Source: a virus. Taken from it: DNA of 23,593 bases. Position numbers and translations under genes: made by a program. Shown piece after piece: positions 7,907 to 16,790 of this stretch (position 1 is the stretch's first letter; the number at the start of each line of letters is the position of its first letter). The stretch lies in IMG/VR virus record IMGVR_UViG_3300030099_004387, positions 1-23,593 of that record; one strand, given 5' to 3'. The notes beneath the pieces were generated by a model. It did not search any database. It was not told the DNA's origin and was given only the letters and a program-made list of their open reading frames with translations.

Positions 7907-8339
7907 ACCATTAGTAAACGTTCTTCCAATCGAACCAAAAGATATTGATAGATTTTGGCCTCTAATGGAGTTCATGATTGCTGAAGCATTAGTTTTTTCA
8001 GGTAAGTATGCAGATCCAGAATGGTTTTTTAGAGAACTTAAAAAAGATGTGATGCAGTGTTGGATTATGTTTGGTTCAGATGAACAAGAGGAAAATAAAG
8101 TTTTTGGTGTTTGTGTAGGAAGAATTGCTGAATTACCAAATTATTCACAATATGAAATAATCATTTGCACAGGTAAAAGAAGAGAGTTATGGGAAGATAA
8201 TTTAGTAAATGAAATTACAAATTTTGCAAAACACAACAAGTGCAAAAGAATGAGCATTTTGGCTAGACCTGGTTGGGAAAAAATTTCTAAAAAATGGGGC
8301 TGGCAAAAGAAACACGTACAACTAGAGAAATGGATATAA
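7881..8339 (+). CDS. GNAT-like protein, possible T7 gp13-type internal virion protein
   Basis: This 152-aa protein has a GNAT-like order of elements. An N-terminal strand and helices (NVLPIEPKDIDRFWPLMEFM) are followed by a central strand pair (CWIMFGSD, KVFGVCVGRIAEL). A helix and strand come next (LVNEITNFAKHNKCKRMSIL), and then an end in ARPGWEKISKKWGWQKKH, like the acetyltransferase motif where a residue near the helix start sits against the cofactor. A clear acetyl-CoA loop (Q/RxxGxG/A) is not evident, so activity is uncertain. T7 gp13 and its relatives have this size and C-terminal pattern and lie immediately before gp14-gp16, as here. AAGGA at 7871-7875 supports the start inside the upstream gene. 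An enzymatic acetyltransferase remains an alternative. Confidence 0.6.
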   Translation: MATAQKRIKPLVNVLPIEPKDIDRFWPLMEFMIAEALVFSGKYADPEWFFRELKKDVMQCWIMFGSDEQEENKVFGVCVGRIAELPNYSQYEIIICTGKRRELWEDNLVNEITNFAKHNKCKRMSILARPGWEKISKKWGWQKKHVQLEKWI

Positions 8340-8340
8340 T

Positions 8341-9186
8341 ATGAGTTTTTTTGGAGGAGGAAGATCATCAGCACCTACGCCACCATCTCAATCAACAACG
8401 TTTGTTAGAGAAGCACCAGGCATAGAAGAACGAAAAATAGAGTTGATGGACATCGCGAGACAGATCGCGCAAAAACCAGTTGATTTACCAGACATACAAG
8501 CAGCAGGACCAAGTGCTTTAGAGCAATTAGGATTTCAACAAGCTGCACAAACAGGTGTCGGTGCAGGAACTGTTCAGCAAGGTATACAACAAATACAACA
8601 AGCAGCAGCTCCTATTGGTGCACAACAAATTTCACAATATCTAAATCCTTATCAATCATATGTGACTGATGAAATTGCAAGACAATCACAAATAATGCAA
8701 AACCGATTAGGGGCACAAGCAGTTGGTGCAGGTGCATTTGGTGGTGGCAGAGAAGGTGTACAGCAAGCAGAATTACAAGGCAGAGCTTTATCAGCTATGG
8801 GACAAGCACAAGCAGCTGGTTTTAATACAGCATTAGGGGCAGCACAAAGGCAACAACAAGTTGGGTTGGCAGCAGGTCAACAACTTGGTGCTTTAGGTGC
8901 AGGTCAACAACAGATGGCACTAGCTGATCTACAACAACTAATGGGTGCAGGTGGAGTACAAAGACAACTTGCACAACAAGCATTAGATGCACAAAGAGCA
9001 ACCACATTACAACAACAATACGAGCCTTATCAAAGAGCTGAATTTTTGAAAAATCTTTATGCAGCTGGGCCTACAACACGATCAGGTATTACGATGGGAA
9101 CTGCTCCATCAACAAGTCCATTAGCACAAGCGGTGGGAACAGGTATAGGAGCATTCGCAGCTTATCAAGGTTCACAACAGAATTAG
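8341..9186 (+). CDS. Ala/Gln-rich internal virion protein (gp14-like position)
   Basis: This 281-aa protein is dominated by Ala, Gln and Gly. The N-terminus is short and Pro/Ser-rich (SSAPTPPSQST). The long middle is helical with GAFGGGREGVQQAELQGRA (about 132-150), a pattern seen in phage DNA-ejection and neck proteins: a GGGR loop followed by a helix with regular Ala/Gln spacing. The C-terminus is a Gly/Ala hydrophobic stretch (AVGTGIGAFAAYQG). There is one base between the upstream stop and this ATG, with a weak ribosome site. Its size and place after a GNAT-like gene and before two very large genes match T7 gp14, but sequence similarity to gp14 cannot be judged by eye. Confidence 0.65.
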   Translation: MSFFGGGRSSAPTPPSQSTTFVREAPGIEERKIELMDIARQIAQKPVDLPDIQAAGPSALEQLGFQQAAQTGVGAGTVQQGIQQIQQAAAPIGAQQISQYLNPYQSYVTDEIARQSQIMQNRLGAQAVGAGAFGGGREGVQQAELQGRALSAMGQAQAAGFNTALGAAQRQQQVGLAAGQQLGALGAGQQQMALADLQQLMGAGGVQRQLAQQALDAQRATTLQQQYEPYQRAEFLKNLYAAGPTTRSGITMGTAPSTSPLAQAVGTGIGAFAAYQGSQQN

Positions 9187-9193
9187 GAGAAAC

Positions 9194-11410
9194 ATGTCTA
9201 TAAACAAAGTATTGAACAGACCAATGTTTCGACAACAAGCTCTTAGAAAAGGTCACATAAAAGTTATTAAAGCACAGACTGGAGAATTTATTGGTCCTGC
9301 AAGACCCATGGGTCCTTATCAACCGACTGTGCCCTCTACGTCCGTTGTTAGACCAGGTTTTATAAGAAGAGGAATAAATGCTATGGGAGCAGTGGCAAGA
9401 TCACCTATAGGAAAAGGCATTGGTGCAACTTTGAGCTTACCTGGGTATGTTGGTTTTGAAGCTACAGGACAAGTAGCAAACGCTATGGGTATGCAAGATT
9501 CACCATATAAAATACCACTACAAATAGCAGGTGCTTATGGAGCAACTAAATTACCAGGTGCTGCAGCATTAGCAGGCATGGGTATGGGACCACAACTTGG
9601 AATCGCTGCGTTAGGTGGAGCTGGATATTTTGCGTATCTTAAAGCAAAAGAACAACAAGCTAGAATAGCTGCAATGACTCCAAAAGAAAGAAAAGAATTT
9701 TATGCAAATCAAAGAGCTAAAGCATTAGAAGGTGAAGCTGATTTAGATAATTTTGATGATAATTTTTTTAGAGTTGATCCTGGAAAACAAGCGATAAAAA
9801 AAACAAAAGAAGATGCTAAAGCAGTGGACATTGGAAGTGCAAATCCAGGTGCAGGTAGACCAAGTTTCAGAAGAAAAGAGGAGGACAAACAAGACAATCT
9901 GACAGCAAAGGATAATGAAACAGATGGAAAGGTTGACATAAACAAAGTTGTAGAAAATGAAAAGAAAAAAATTACTAATCAAGCACCTGATGGCTCAGAC
10001 CCAAATTCAGTAGCACCCGTGCCGCCAATCGCAGGAGCAGTAGAATCAAAAGATAGAAATGATAATTTATTAAGTACAAAAGAAAGTAAAGAAGGAACTG
10101 GTGCAAGCACAGGTCTTACAGACGAGGGTGAAGTAGGAGGTAAAAAATATTCATCAGATGTTATTTCTAGAGGTAAGATAATTGCTAAAGAATTATTAGA
10201 AGGAAGACAATCACAAGCTGGTCTTTTATTTTTAGCCAACCTTGCTAGCGGATTGCTTTCAGGTAAAACTACACAAGGTGGCATAGCAGGTGCTATGGAT
10301 GTCATGGGTCAGGCTTTAGGTCCTGCAGCTAATAATTACTCAATTATGAAATTAAAAGAGAATGAATTAGAAAATCAAATAATGGGACAAGCATTAGATA
10401 TTGCATTGGCAGAGTATAAACTTGCAAATACAAATCAAATTACTAAAGGTCAATTGGGTAGAGTTCAATTTTTAGGGCCTGGTGGTAAAGTAAGAAATTT
10501 CCAAGGTGGTATTAATGAGAATGGTATTCCTTATTTATTAGTGGGAGGCCGACAAATTGCTGCATCTGATATTACAGGAGATCAGTTAGTAGAGTTATAT
10601 AATGATCCATCTTTGAAAGATTTTGCATACAGCTCTGCTATAGTAAAAGACAAAATATCTGATGATGAAGCTAAGGCACACAGATTATTATTACAAAATA
10701 TTAAATCTAAAAACATTGTTTTTGATGTAAAAAATATAATTAAAGCAACCGGTGCTGCTGGTACAAAAGGTAATCTACAAATTGCTCTAACTAAATTAAA
10801 TTCATTGTTAAATGACTTTGGTTTGGGAAGCACCAAAGATGCTATACAAAGATTAAATTCTAATGAAGAACAATTTTTCAGAAATCTTGAACTTGGATAT
10901 CAATCTGGTGATATAACAAAAGATCAATATAAAAAATTAAAAAAAGCATATAACAAAGAAGATATTCAAAAAACTATTGAAAAAGCGGCTAAAAAAAATT
11001 ATAAAGTTGTTGATCAATCAACTGGTAAACTAAGAGAACCAACTACTAATGAATTATTTGAATTGGTCAATGCACAAACTACTCTTGCATATGCACTTGC
11101 CAACTCTTTTAAAGATACAGATAGATTAACACAAAGAGACGTTATAGCTGCACAATCAATCATTAATATTTTACCTGCGTTTGGTGGTGCTGAAACAGCG
11201 ATTGCATCTTTGAATGCCTTAGAAAAAGATTTAGATAGAAGTATTGATTCAACTATTAATAGATTAGAAAGATCTTATTATACTCAAGATGATGTTATGA
11301 ATGGTTTCTTAAGTTTGTTAAAGGGTGGGGCATCATTTGGTAAGACAGACTCATCAAGAGTAGTGTCACCAGAGGAACGTATGAATATTTTACAAGGAAT
11401 AGAATTTTAA
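9194..11410 (+). CDS. Large internal virion / DNA-ejection protein (gp15-like position)
   Basis: This 738-aa protein has no catalytic motif that I recognise. The first 160 residues are Gly/Ala/Met-rich with hydrophobic patches (AAALAGMGMGPQLGIAALGG and neighbours). A charged, low-complexity region rich in Lys/Asp/Asn follows at about 165-310. The rest is mostly helical, with polar heptad-like stretches (NEEQFFRNLELGYQSGDITK). AGGAG at 9185-9189 lies 4 bases before the start. Its size is close to T7 gp15 (747 aa), and it lies between a gp14-sized and a gp16-sized gene. It would be packaged in the head and ejected to form part of the DNA conduit. The stop overlaps the next start as TAATG. Confidence 0.65.
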   Translation: MSINKVLNRPMFRQQALRKGHIKVIKAQTGEFIGPARPMGPYQPTVPSTSVVRPGFIRRGINAMGAVARSPIGKGIGATLSLPGYVGFEATGQVANAMGMQDSPYKIPLQIAGAYGATKLPGAAALAGMGMGPQLGIAALGGAGYFAYLKAKEQQARIAAMTPKERKEFYANQRAKALEGEADLDNFDDNFFRVDPGKQAIKKTKEDAKAVDIGSANPGAGRPSFRRKEEDKQDNLTAKDNETDGKVDINKVVENEKKKITNQAPDGSDPNSVAPVPPIAGAVESKDRNDNLLSTKESKEGTGASTGLTDEGEVGGKKYSSDVISRGKIIAKELLEGRQSQAGLLFLANLASGLLSGKTTQGGIAGAMDVMGQALGPAANNYSIMKLKENELENQIMGQALDIALAEYKLANTNQITKGQLGRVQFLGPGGKVRNFQGGINENGIPYLLVGGRQIAASDITGDQLVELYNDPSLKDFAYSSAIVKDKISDDEAKAHRLLLQNIKSKNIVFDVKNIIKATGAAGTKGNLQIALTKLNSLLNDFGLGSTKDAIQRLNSNEEQFFRNLELGYQSGDITKDQYKKLKKAYNKEDIQKTIEKAAKKNYKVVDQSTGKLREPTTNELFELVNAQTTLAYALANSFKDTDRLTQRDVIAAQSIINILPAFGGAETAIASLNALEKDLDRSIDSTINRLERSYYTQDDVMNGFLSLLKGGASFGKTDSSRVVSPEERMNILQGIEF

Positions 11411-11488
11411 TGGCAACAATAGGCGAAATACAAAAACGATTAGATAATCGAACATTAGATCCTTTTGCTCTCACACCAGAGGAACGTA
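11367..11488 (+). repeat. 15-bp direct repeat across a gene junction
   Basis: CACCAGAGGAACGTA occurs at 11367-11381, near the end of the 738-aa gene, and again at 11474-11488, near the start of the 1039-aa gene. Both copies are in the same codon phase and encode [S/T]PEER. They use the Arg codon CGT, whereas AGA is the usual Arg codon around them. Two copies this close are unlikely by chance, but a shared protein motif could explain them. Confidence 0.6.
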
Positions 11489-14400
11489 ATGCTATTGATT
11501 CAGCTATTGATGATGGAATCCTAAAAGGACCTAAAACAGATGCATTAATGGAAATAAGAAGAGGTGTTGCAGAGGATATTGCACAAGAAAAAAGATTCCA
11601 AGAAAATCCAATACAAGAAGCATTAGATGAAAAAGGTTCTTTTCTAAAGGGTAGACCAGGCGCAGTTCTTGCAGGAGATCTAACAGGTGTTGCTGTTGGT
11701 TATAAAATGATGTCTGGTAAATTATTTGGTGCTGCCAAATCTGGTAACTTGTGGACTAGAGGCCCACTTGCAATCGGGAGACAAATGGACAAGGTTGGTA
11801 ATATATTAGCTAGAGGTCCAGGTCCACTTAAATTATTTGGTGGCGCACTAAAACTTGTTGGTAAGGCAGCAGACTTACCTGAAAGAGTAATTAGAAGTCC
11901 GCTAGGTCAAGCAGAGATTGTTTCTACATTAACTGGAGCTGTAGGGGCCGCAGCAGGTTCCATCACATACGATGGAATGAATAAGGCTGCAGGTAAAACT
12001 ATTGCAGGTGCATTAGTTGAGGGACTCGCAGATTTAAGTGACAAAGAAATAAACACAAATATGACATATAACGCAGCGAATGAATTTAAAGATTCTCTAA
12101 TCTATGGTGGCGTAGCATCAGCTTTTACTCCTTTTCTTACTGGAGTGCTTGGTAAAGTTGGAAGAAAAATTTTACCGACTAAAAAAGGCCCTGAAATGGA
12201 TGAAATGTTAAATCACATAAGAGAAAGAGATTTACCAGCTACATTTATTGCACACATTGATCAAAATAAAGGCGCGGGTAGACTTGCAGCAAACTTTTTT
12301 AAAACTGCTGGTGTATTTCCAGGTATTTCTTCTATGGGAGAGTCTGCAATAAAAAAAGCAGAAATCGCAGGTGCGAATGATTATATAAAACAATTTTTAC
12401 TTTACTCACCTTTATTAAAAGTTTCTGCCATGAGTAGTGCGATATATAACCAAGTAGCTGAAACTTATAATAAAAGAATAGGTTTGATTGGAGCTAACTA
12501 TGCAAAATTACATGCAGATGTAGCTGCATCAGGTAATCCAAAACTGATTGATTTAGAAAGAACAAAAAAAGAAGCTGTTGAATTTATTCAAAATAATAAA
12601 GATACTTACATAGATTTAAGTGGTTCATATGATATTGATTTTAAAAACATAGCTAAAACTTTACAAAATAAAGGAGACTCCATGTACTTATTCTATCAAT
12701 ATCTTCAAGGTATTGGAAATAAAGTTTCTCCATCTGAGTATTTAGGTTTAAGACAAATGTTGAATAGAGCATTACAACAAACAGATTTTCAAACATTTCA
12801 AGCGGGTCAATTCAAATTGATGAATGCTTTAGAGGATGATTGGATGACCTTTGGTTCGAAAATAAACAAAGGTAATTTATTGACCGATGAATCTATTAAA
12901 AAAACCTATGATGACTTTGTAGAAAAACAAGGTAAGGAGGCTGGTGAAGAGTATATTAAAGGTTTAATTCAGGCTGGTAATAAAATAAATGATGACCTAA
13001 AATTTGCTAATACTGTATTTAACAAAACAATAAACAGATATTCTAATCCGGCTATTATTAGACAATTACAAAAATTTGATAAAACCTTATTTACCAATAA
13101 AGGTACCTTTGGCATAGTAGGTAAAGAAGCTCTTCCAAGAGATCAATTATTTGACAATATAGAAAAAAATGTATTTCAACACGGCACAGAAGAATCAATT
13201 CAACAATTTAAATATTTACTTGGTGCAGGTACTAAAACTGTTGGTGATGGTTTAAAAGATGCTAAGGTAACTGAAAATGGTAAGGCAGTATTTGCTGCTG
13301 CAAGGGCAAGATATTTGTGGAATAATATGTTAGATGCCTTTGATGCACAATCTGGTGTGCCAGGAAGTATTTACAAACAAATTGATAATAGTGCTGACGT
13401 TAAAATTGGCAGAGAATATACAACTGAATTTTTAGAACAATTACAAAAACAAGGTGGTCAAGCATTGGAGGACGCAAGAGGTTTTACAATAAAAGATGTT
13501 GAAACTGGAAATGGTATCTATAATCTAAAAGAATTAAGATTTGATGGAGAACAGGTAGCACAATTTAGTATTAAAAAGTTTTTAGATAATTTAGGATATA
13601 CAGGTTCAGCTACTGATGCCACTGCTACAAAGTTAAAAGCTATATTTGATAATAAAAAACATTTTGAAGATTTCATGAATTTTACAAGATACATGGATGG
13701 TATATCATCAGTAAAAATATCTGACCCATCAACTTTCTTAATGAGAAGATTTCAACTTGGAGCATTAGGAGCAGTAGCGGGAGGATATTTAATTGGTAGT
13801 GGTAACCAAGAAGGTTTACTAGCACCATTAGTATTTTTATTACTTGGTAGAAAGTTTGGTCAAATACTTGGTGACCCTGTAGCTGTAAGATATTTAAATG
13901 ATGCATTAGGTATAGATGAAAAATTAAAATTAATGAAAGGCCAAAAAATTGGAGCTGGTGTTGCACCTGTCATACCAGGTTTTGGTGAGAAAAAATTTGT
14001 AGCAGGTCCAGGACAATTTCAAAAAGTAGGAATTAAACAAAGAGATGCTTTTGCCAGATTGTTTGGATATTTAAGAGAAGAGGATAGAGATGTTCCTCAA
14101 GTGGATGCAAATGATATTAAACCTGCAGAAATAACAGATAGACTTTTAAAGATGTCCTTAAAAATACCTGAGCCAATATATGATGATAATACTATTCCAA
14201 AAGAAACAACAGATACGATGTATGCAGGTGAATTAACAGAAGGTTCAGGAGATAAAGACGAAGATAATGATATGGTTGCTTATTTAGATACTGCAATTAC
14301 TAATATTGCAGATGCAGCTGTTGACATGGAAGTGAGAGATCAAGAAGCAGATGCAAGAGGTCTTGAAGAAGGAATGGCAATAACTGAAGATCTTCAACTT

Positions 14401-14529
14401 CAACAAGCAGGAACTGGTAATCAAAACATTACACCGGCTACCGAACAAGTAAATGCATCTCAATTCCAAGCATTGTTCCCTAACGATCCAACAGGAGCTG
14501 CGATAGCGCAAAGAAGAAGAAATGTCTAA
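11410..14529 (+). CDS. Very large internal virion protein (gp16-like position)
   Basis: This 1039-aa protein is mostly helical. Hydrophobic Gly/Ala segments lie at about 165-195 (EIVSTLTGAVGAAAGSITYD), 228-250 (GGVASAFTPFLTGVLGKVG) and 783-820 (LGALGAVAGGYLIG and LLAPLVFLLLG), which may insert into host membranes during ejection. The C-terminal region is acidic and includes GSGDKDED (945-952), also seen in the 344-aa virion protein. T7 gp16, which fills this place in T7, has an N-terminal lytic transglycosylase. No such domain, with a catalytic Glu and GLMQ-type motif, is visible here. The start overlaps the 738-aa stop (TAATG), with AAGGA upstream. It overlaps the holin candidate by 8 bases. 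Confidence 0.65.
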   Translation: MATIGEIQKRLDNRTLDPFALTPEERNAIDSAIDDGILKGPKTDALMEIRRGVAEDIAQEKRFQENPIQEALDEKGSFLKGRPGAVLAGDLTGVAVGYKMMSGKLFGAAKSGNLWTRGPLAIGRQMDKVGNILARGPGPLKLFGGALKLVGKAADLPERVIRSPLGQAEIVSTLTGAVGAAAGSITYDGMNKAAGKTIAGALVEGLADLSDKEINTNMTYNAANEFKDSLIYGGVASAFTPFLTGVLGKVGRKILPTKKGPEMDEMLNHIRERDLPATFIAHIDQNKGAGRLAANFFKTAGVFPGISSMGESAIKKAEIAGANDYIKQFLLYSPLLKVSAMSSAIYNQVAETYNKRIGLIGANYAKLHADVAASGNPKLIDLERTKKEAVEFIQNNKDTYIDLSGSYDIDFKNIAKTLQNKGDSMYLFYQYLQGIGNKVSPSEYLGLRQMLNRALQQTDFQTFQAGQFKLMNALEDDWMTFGSKINKGNLLTDESIKKTYDDFVEKQGKEAGEEYIKGLIQAGNKINDDLKFANTVFNKTINRYSNPAIIRQLQKFDKTLFTNKGTFGIVGKEALPRDQLFDNIEKNVFQHGTEESIQQFKYLLGAGTKTVGDGLKDAKVTENGKAVFAAARARYLWNNMLDAFDAQSGVPGSIYKQIDNSADVKIGREYTTEFLEQLQKQGGQALEDARGFTIKDVETGNGIYNLKELRFDGEQVAQFSIKKFLDNLGYTGSATDATATKLKAIFDNKKHFEDFMNFTRYMDGISSVKISDPSTFLMRRFQLGALGAVAGGYLIGSGNQEGLLAPLVFLLLGRKFGQILGDPVAVRYLNDALGIDEKLKLMKGQKIGAGVAPVIPGFGEKKFVAGPGQFQKVGIKQRDAFARLFGYLREEDRDVPQVDANDIKPAEITDRLLKMSLKIPEPIYDDNTIPKETTDTMYAGELTEGSGDKDEDNDMVAYLDTAITNIADAAVDMEVRDQEADARGLEEGMAITEDLQLQQAGTGNQNITPATEQVNASQFQALFPNDPTGAAIAQRRRNV

Positions 14530-14710
14530 AGAAGCCTTACAAAAAATAGAATCACATGAAAAGCTTTGCAGAATAATGCAAAAACAAACACATGATAAAA
14601 TAAATAATTTAGAAAGAGCAGTCAGCAGAATAGAAAAAATAATGTTGACTTCAGCAGGTGTATTAATTACAGGTATGGCATCAGTCATAATTGTATTAAT
14701 TACACGATGA
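14522..14710 (+). CDS. Putative holin (XhlA-like coiled coil plus one membrane segment)
   Basis: This 62-aa protein has a charged amphipathic N-terminal helix with heptad spacing (residues about 5-40, KINNLERAVSRIEKI). One hydrophobic segment follows (LTSAGVLITGMASVIIVLIT, about 42-61) and a single C-terminal Arg. This is the layout of XhlA-type proteins, which act with holins or as holin-like proteins at the inner membrane. It overlaps the end of the large virion gene by 8 bases and the nuclease start by four (ATGA). The place after the internal virion genes matches the usual place of lysis genes in T7-like phages. No endolysin is visible in the window. A simple membrane-anchored accessory protein is an alternative. 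Confidence 0.6.
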   Translation: MSKEALQKIESHEKLCRIMQKQTHDKINNLERAVSRIEKIMLTSAGVLITGMASVIIVLITR

Positions 14711-15375
14711 AATTAAATAAAAAATATCCATACAAACATTACAATAGATTTTCAGATACAACTGGTAGGAAGTATTTAGTTGATAATATTAAAGTGCCAT
14801 CAGTTACAACCATACTTAGCGCAACCAAAGACAAAAGATTTCTTGATAATTGGCGCAGACGAGTGGGAGAAAAAGAAGCTGATAGAATTATGAGACAGGC
14901 ATCATCTGTTGGAACTGAAATGCACCAGGTACTAGAATACTATCTCACTGGTCAGGGATATTACAATGCAGCAGAAGAAGGCACAAAACCAAGGATGATG
15001 GCAAAAACCATTTTGGACAATATTGAATTAGACGAAGTATGGGGTAACGAAATAAGCCTACAATACAAAAATCAATTTGCAGGCACTTGTGATCTTACTG
15101 CAGTTGCATATGGAAAACCTAGTATTGTTGATTGGAAACAAGCAAATAGGCCAAAAAAAGAAGAGTGGGTAGAAGATTATAAACTACAGCTAGGTGCCTA
15201 TTATTTAGCCCATACAGCTAATTACGGGCCCATAGAGCAGGGGGTAATCAGTATTTGCACCCGAGACCTTCAATATCAGGAATTTAGGCTCTCAGAGGCA
15301 GATTTGAAAGAATACAGCGAGAAATTTTTGGAAAGATTAAGTGAGTTTCATAAGTTACAAGAGCCAATCTCTTAG
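14707..15375 (+). CDS. PD-(D/E)XK exonuclease (RecB/Cas4-type nuclease domain)
   Basis: This 222-aa protein shows the RecB/Cas4-type nuclease motifs in order: GTEMHQVLE (69-77, His73), Glu115 in GNEISL, GTCDL (127-131, with Asp129), VDWKQ (141-145, Asp142 and Lys144), and the QxxxY helix in YKLQLGAYYLAH (Gln161). These form a metal-dependent active site for DNA end resection. Phages use such enzymes for recombination, host DNA degradation or concatemer processing. It starts in an ATGA overlap with the holin candidate. Its last 21 bases overlap the end of the converging SNF2 gene. A hairpin with a following T run covers its stop codon. It has no fused helicase. Confidence 0.85.
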   Translation: MKLNKKYPYKHYNRFSDTTGRKYLVDNIKVPSVTTILSATKDKRFLDNWRRRVGEKEADRIMRQASSVGTEMHQVLEYYLTGQGYYNAAEEGTKPRMMAKTILDNIELDEVWGNEISLQYKNQFAGTCDLTAVAYGKPSIVDWKQANRPKKEEWVEDYKLQLGAYYLAHTANYGPIEQGVISICTRDLQYQEFRLSEADLKEYSEKFLERLSEFHKLQEPIS

Positions 15376-16782
15376 GTCTTCCTCACCTAGAGTTTTAGCA
15401 GCTATCTGACCCTTATTTACCAAAGACTTCATAATTGCTTCATCAAGAGTATTTCTTGCGACAATGTCAATATAAACAACAGATCCTTTTTGACCGATCC
15501 TATGAGCCCTATCTTCTGATTGTTTACGCACTTCTAGATTGTAATTGTTTGAGAAGTAAATAACAGTATTGCAAGCAGTAAGAGTGAGCCCAAAACCGCC
15601 AGTAGTAGGATTTCCGACCATAAACCTAGTTCTCTCATCTGTTTGTATACGTTCAACAGCTTTTTTTCTGTCTTCGACATTGACCTCTCCAAATATACTT
15701 ACAGTTGATTCCTCACCATATCTTACTTTTAAGAAGTGATTAATCTGATGTATGTTCCATAAATAATTCGCCCATATGATTATTTTACCATCAGTTTCCT
15801 CAATAATCTCCTCTAATGCCTTTAATTTTAATTCATGTAAATTAAGTATCTTACCCTCATCATCTTTTGTAAACCCATTACAAACCTGGTGTAATTTTAT
15901 TATTTCTGTGAGTTTGTTAGAAAATGATATTGTACTATCTTCAACTATCGCTAATGCACTCGTACGTAAGCGATCATATATTTTTTTGCTTTCACCTTCG
16001 AGCACAATGTATCTTTTCTGACGAATCTTTGGCTTCAGGTCTAGGCATTGGTCTTTTCGTATTCTAGTGGAAAATTGTTTAAGACGAATCTCAAGCTCTT
16101 CTATACGTTTGTAATATTTAGGAACACTTATATATCTTCCAGAGCCTACAGGAATGTCAGTCATCTCTGCATATCTGTTTCGAAAAGCCAGATAACTAGA
16201 AAAACCTAATAATTCTGGACTTAAAAATTGACATTGTGTATATAAATCTAATGGAGATTTTGTTATTGGCGATCCTGTTAGGATACGTCTTATATGGGAT
16301 TTTGATCTTAATCCTAAAATGTTTTTTGTTCTTTTTGCTGATCTATTTTTTATGGTGGTTGATTCATCCAGTGCTACAAAGTTTAATTTATTTTTAGATA
16401 AATAATCAATACAACCTTCAAATCCCCTTTTTGTTGATAAAGCTTCAACGTTAATTAGAAAGATTCTAAAGTAATCATATTTGTTGAGTTTTATTAAATC
16501 CTTTGGTTTATCTATATTCCATTTGAAAATTTTATACTTTACATCTTCAGGCATGTGTGTTTCTATTTCAGTCTCCCAAACAGTGTATACTGACTTTGGT
16601 GCTATAATTAATGCTGATGTAATTTGTTTTTTTAAAAACAAATAAGCCATATTATCAATCGTAACTTTTGTTTTACCTGTACCCATTTCCATGAAATAAG
16701 CCCATTGAACTTTTTCAGCAGATTGATTTAAAGCATTTCTTTGATGCTCATATGGTATAGTCTTGTACGGGTATTTCCACAT
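15355..16782 (-). CDS. SNF2-family DEAD/DEAH-box helicase/translocase
   Basis: This 475-aa protein carries the SF2/SNF2 motifs in order: YEHQRNAL (11-18), Walker A MGTGKTK (33-39), Ia APKSVYTVW (61-69), Walker B DEST (139-142), III LTGSPI (168-173), V GGFGLTLT (395-402), and VI QSEDRAHRIGQ (421-431). It should be an ATP-driven double-stranded DNA translocase. It has no fused nuclease or targeting domain, so it is close to a minimal engine. It is the only minus-strand gene here. It overlaps the nuclease gene tail to tail by 21 bases, and its start faces the replication operon across 70 bases. CAGG directly before the ATG is a weak, close ribosome site. Suggested roles include remodelling replication or recombination intermediates, or displacing bound proteins. 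Confidence 0.88.
   Translation of the reverse strand: MWKYPYKTIPYEHQRNALNQSAEKVQWAYFMEMGTGKTKVTIDNMAYLFLKKQITSALIIAPKSVYTVWETEIETHMPEDVKYKIFKWNIDKPKDLIKLNKYDYFRIFLINVEALSTKRGFEGCIDYLSKNKLNFVALDESTTIKNRSAKRTKNILGLRSKSHIRRILTGSPITKSPLDLYTQCQFLSPELLGFSSYLAFRNRYAEMTDIPVGSGRYISVPKYYKRIEELEIRLKQFSTRIRKDQCLDLKPKIRQKRYIVLEGESKKIYDRLRTSALAIVEDSTISFSNKLTEIIKLHQVCNGFTKDDEGKILNLHELKLKALEEIIEETDGKIIIWANYLWNIHQINHFLKVRYGEESTVSIFGEVNVEDRKKAVERIQTDERTRFMVGNPTTGGFGLTLTACNTVIYFSNNYNLEVRKQSEDRAHRIGQKGSVVYIDIVARNTLDEAIMKSLVNKGQIAAKTLGEEDLRDWLL
15369..15396 (+). terminator. Possible intrinsic terminator over the nuclease stop codon
   Basis: CTC-T-TAGGT (15369-15377) pairs with ACCTA-GAG (15385-15392) around a 7-base loop. 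The stem is 8 bp with one bulged T, and TTTT follows at 15393-15396. It includes the TAG at 15373-15375 and lies inside the 3' end of the SNF2 gene on the other strand. The stem is only moderately GC-rich, so termination may be partial. It would separate the late transcript from the converging gene. Confidence 0.4.
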
Positions 16783-16790
16783 CCTGTGTT

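Noticed and set aside
9303-9314. 12-bp perfect palindrome GACCCATGGGTC
   Set aside because: It has no loop and lies inside a coding region; several palindromes of this length are expected by chance in 23.6 kb.
9743-9982. Hydrophobic minus-strand ORF resembling a membrane protein
   Set aside because: It arises from the reverse reading of Lys/Asp/Asn-rich codons of the 738-aa gene; no start signal or context supports it.
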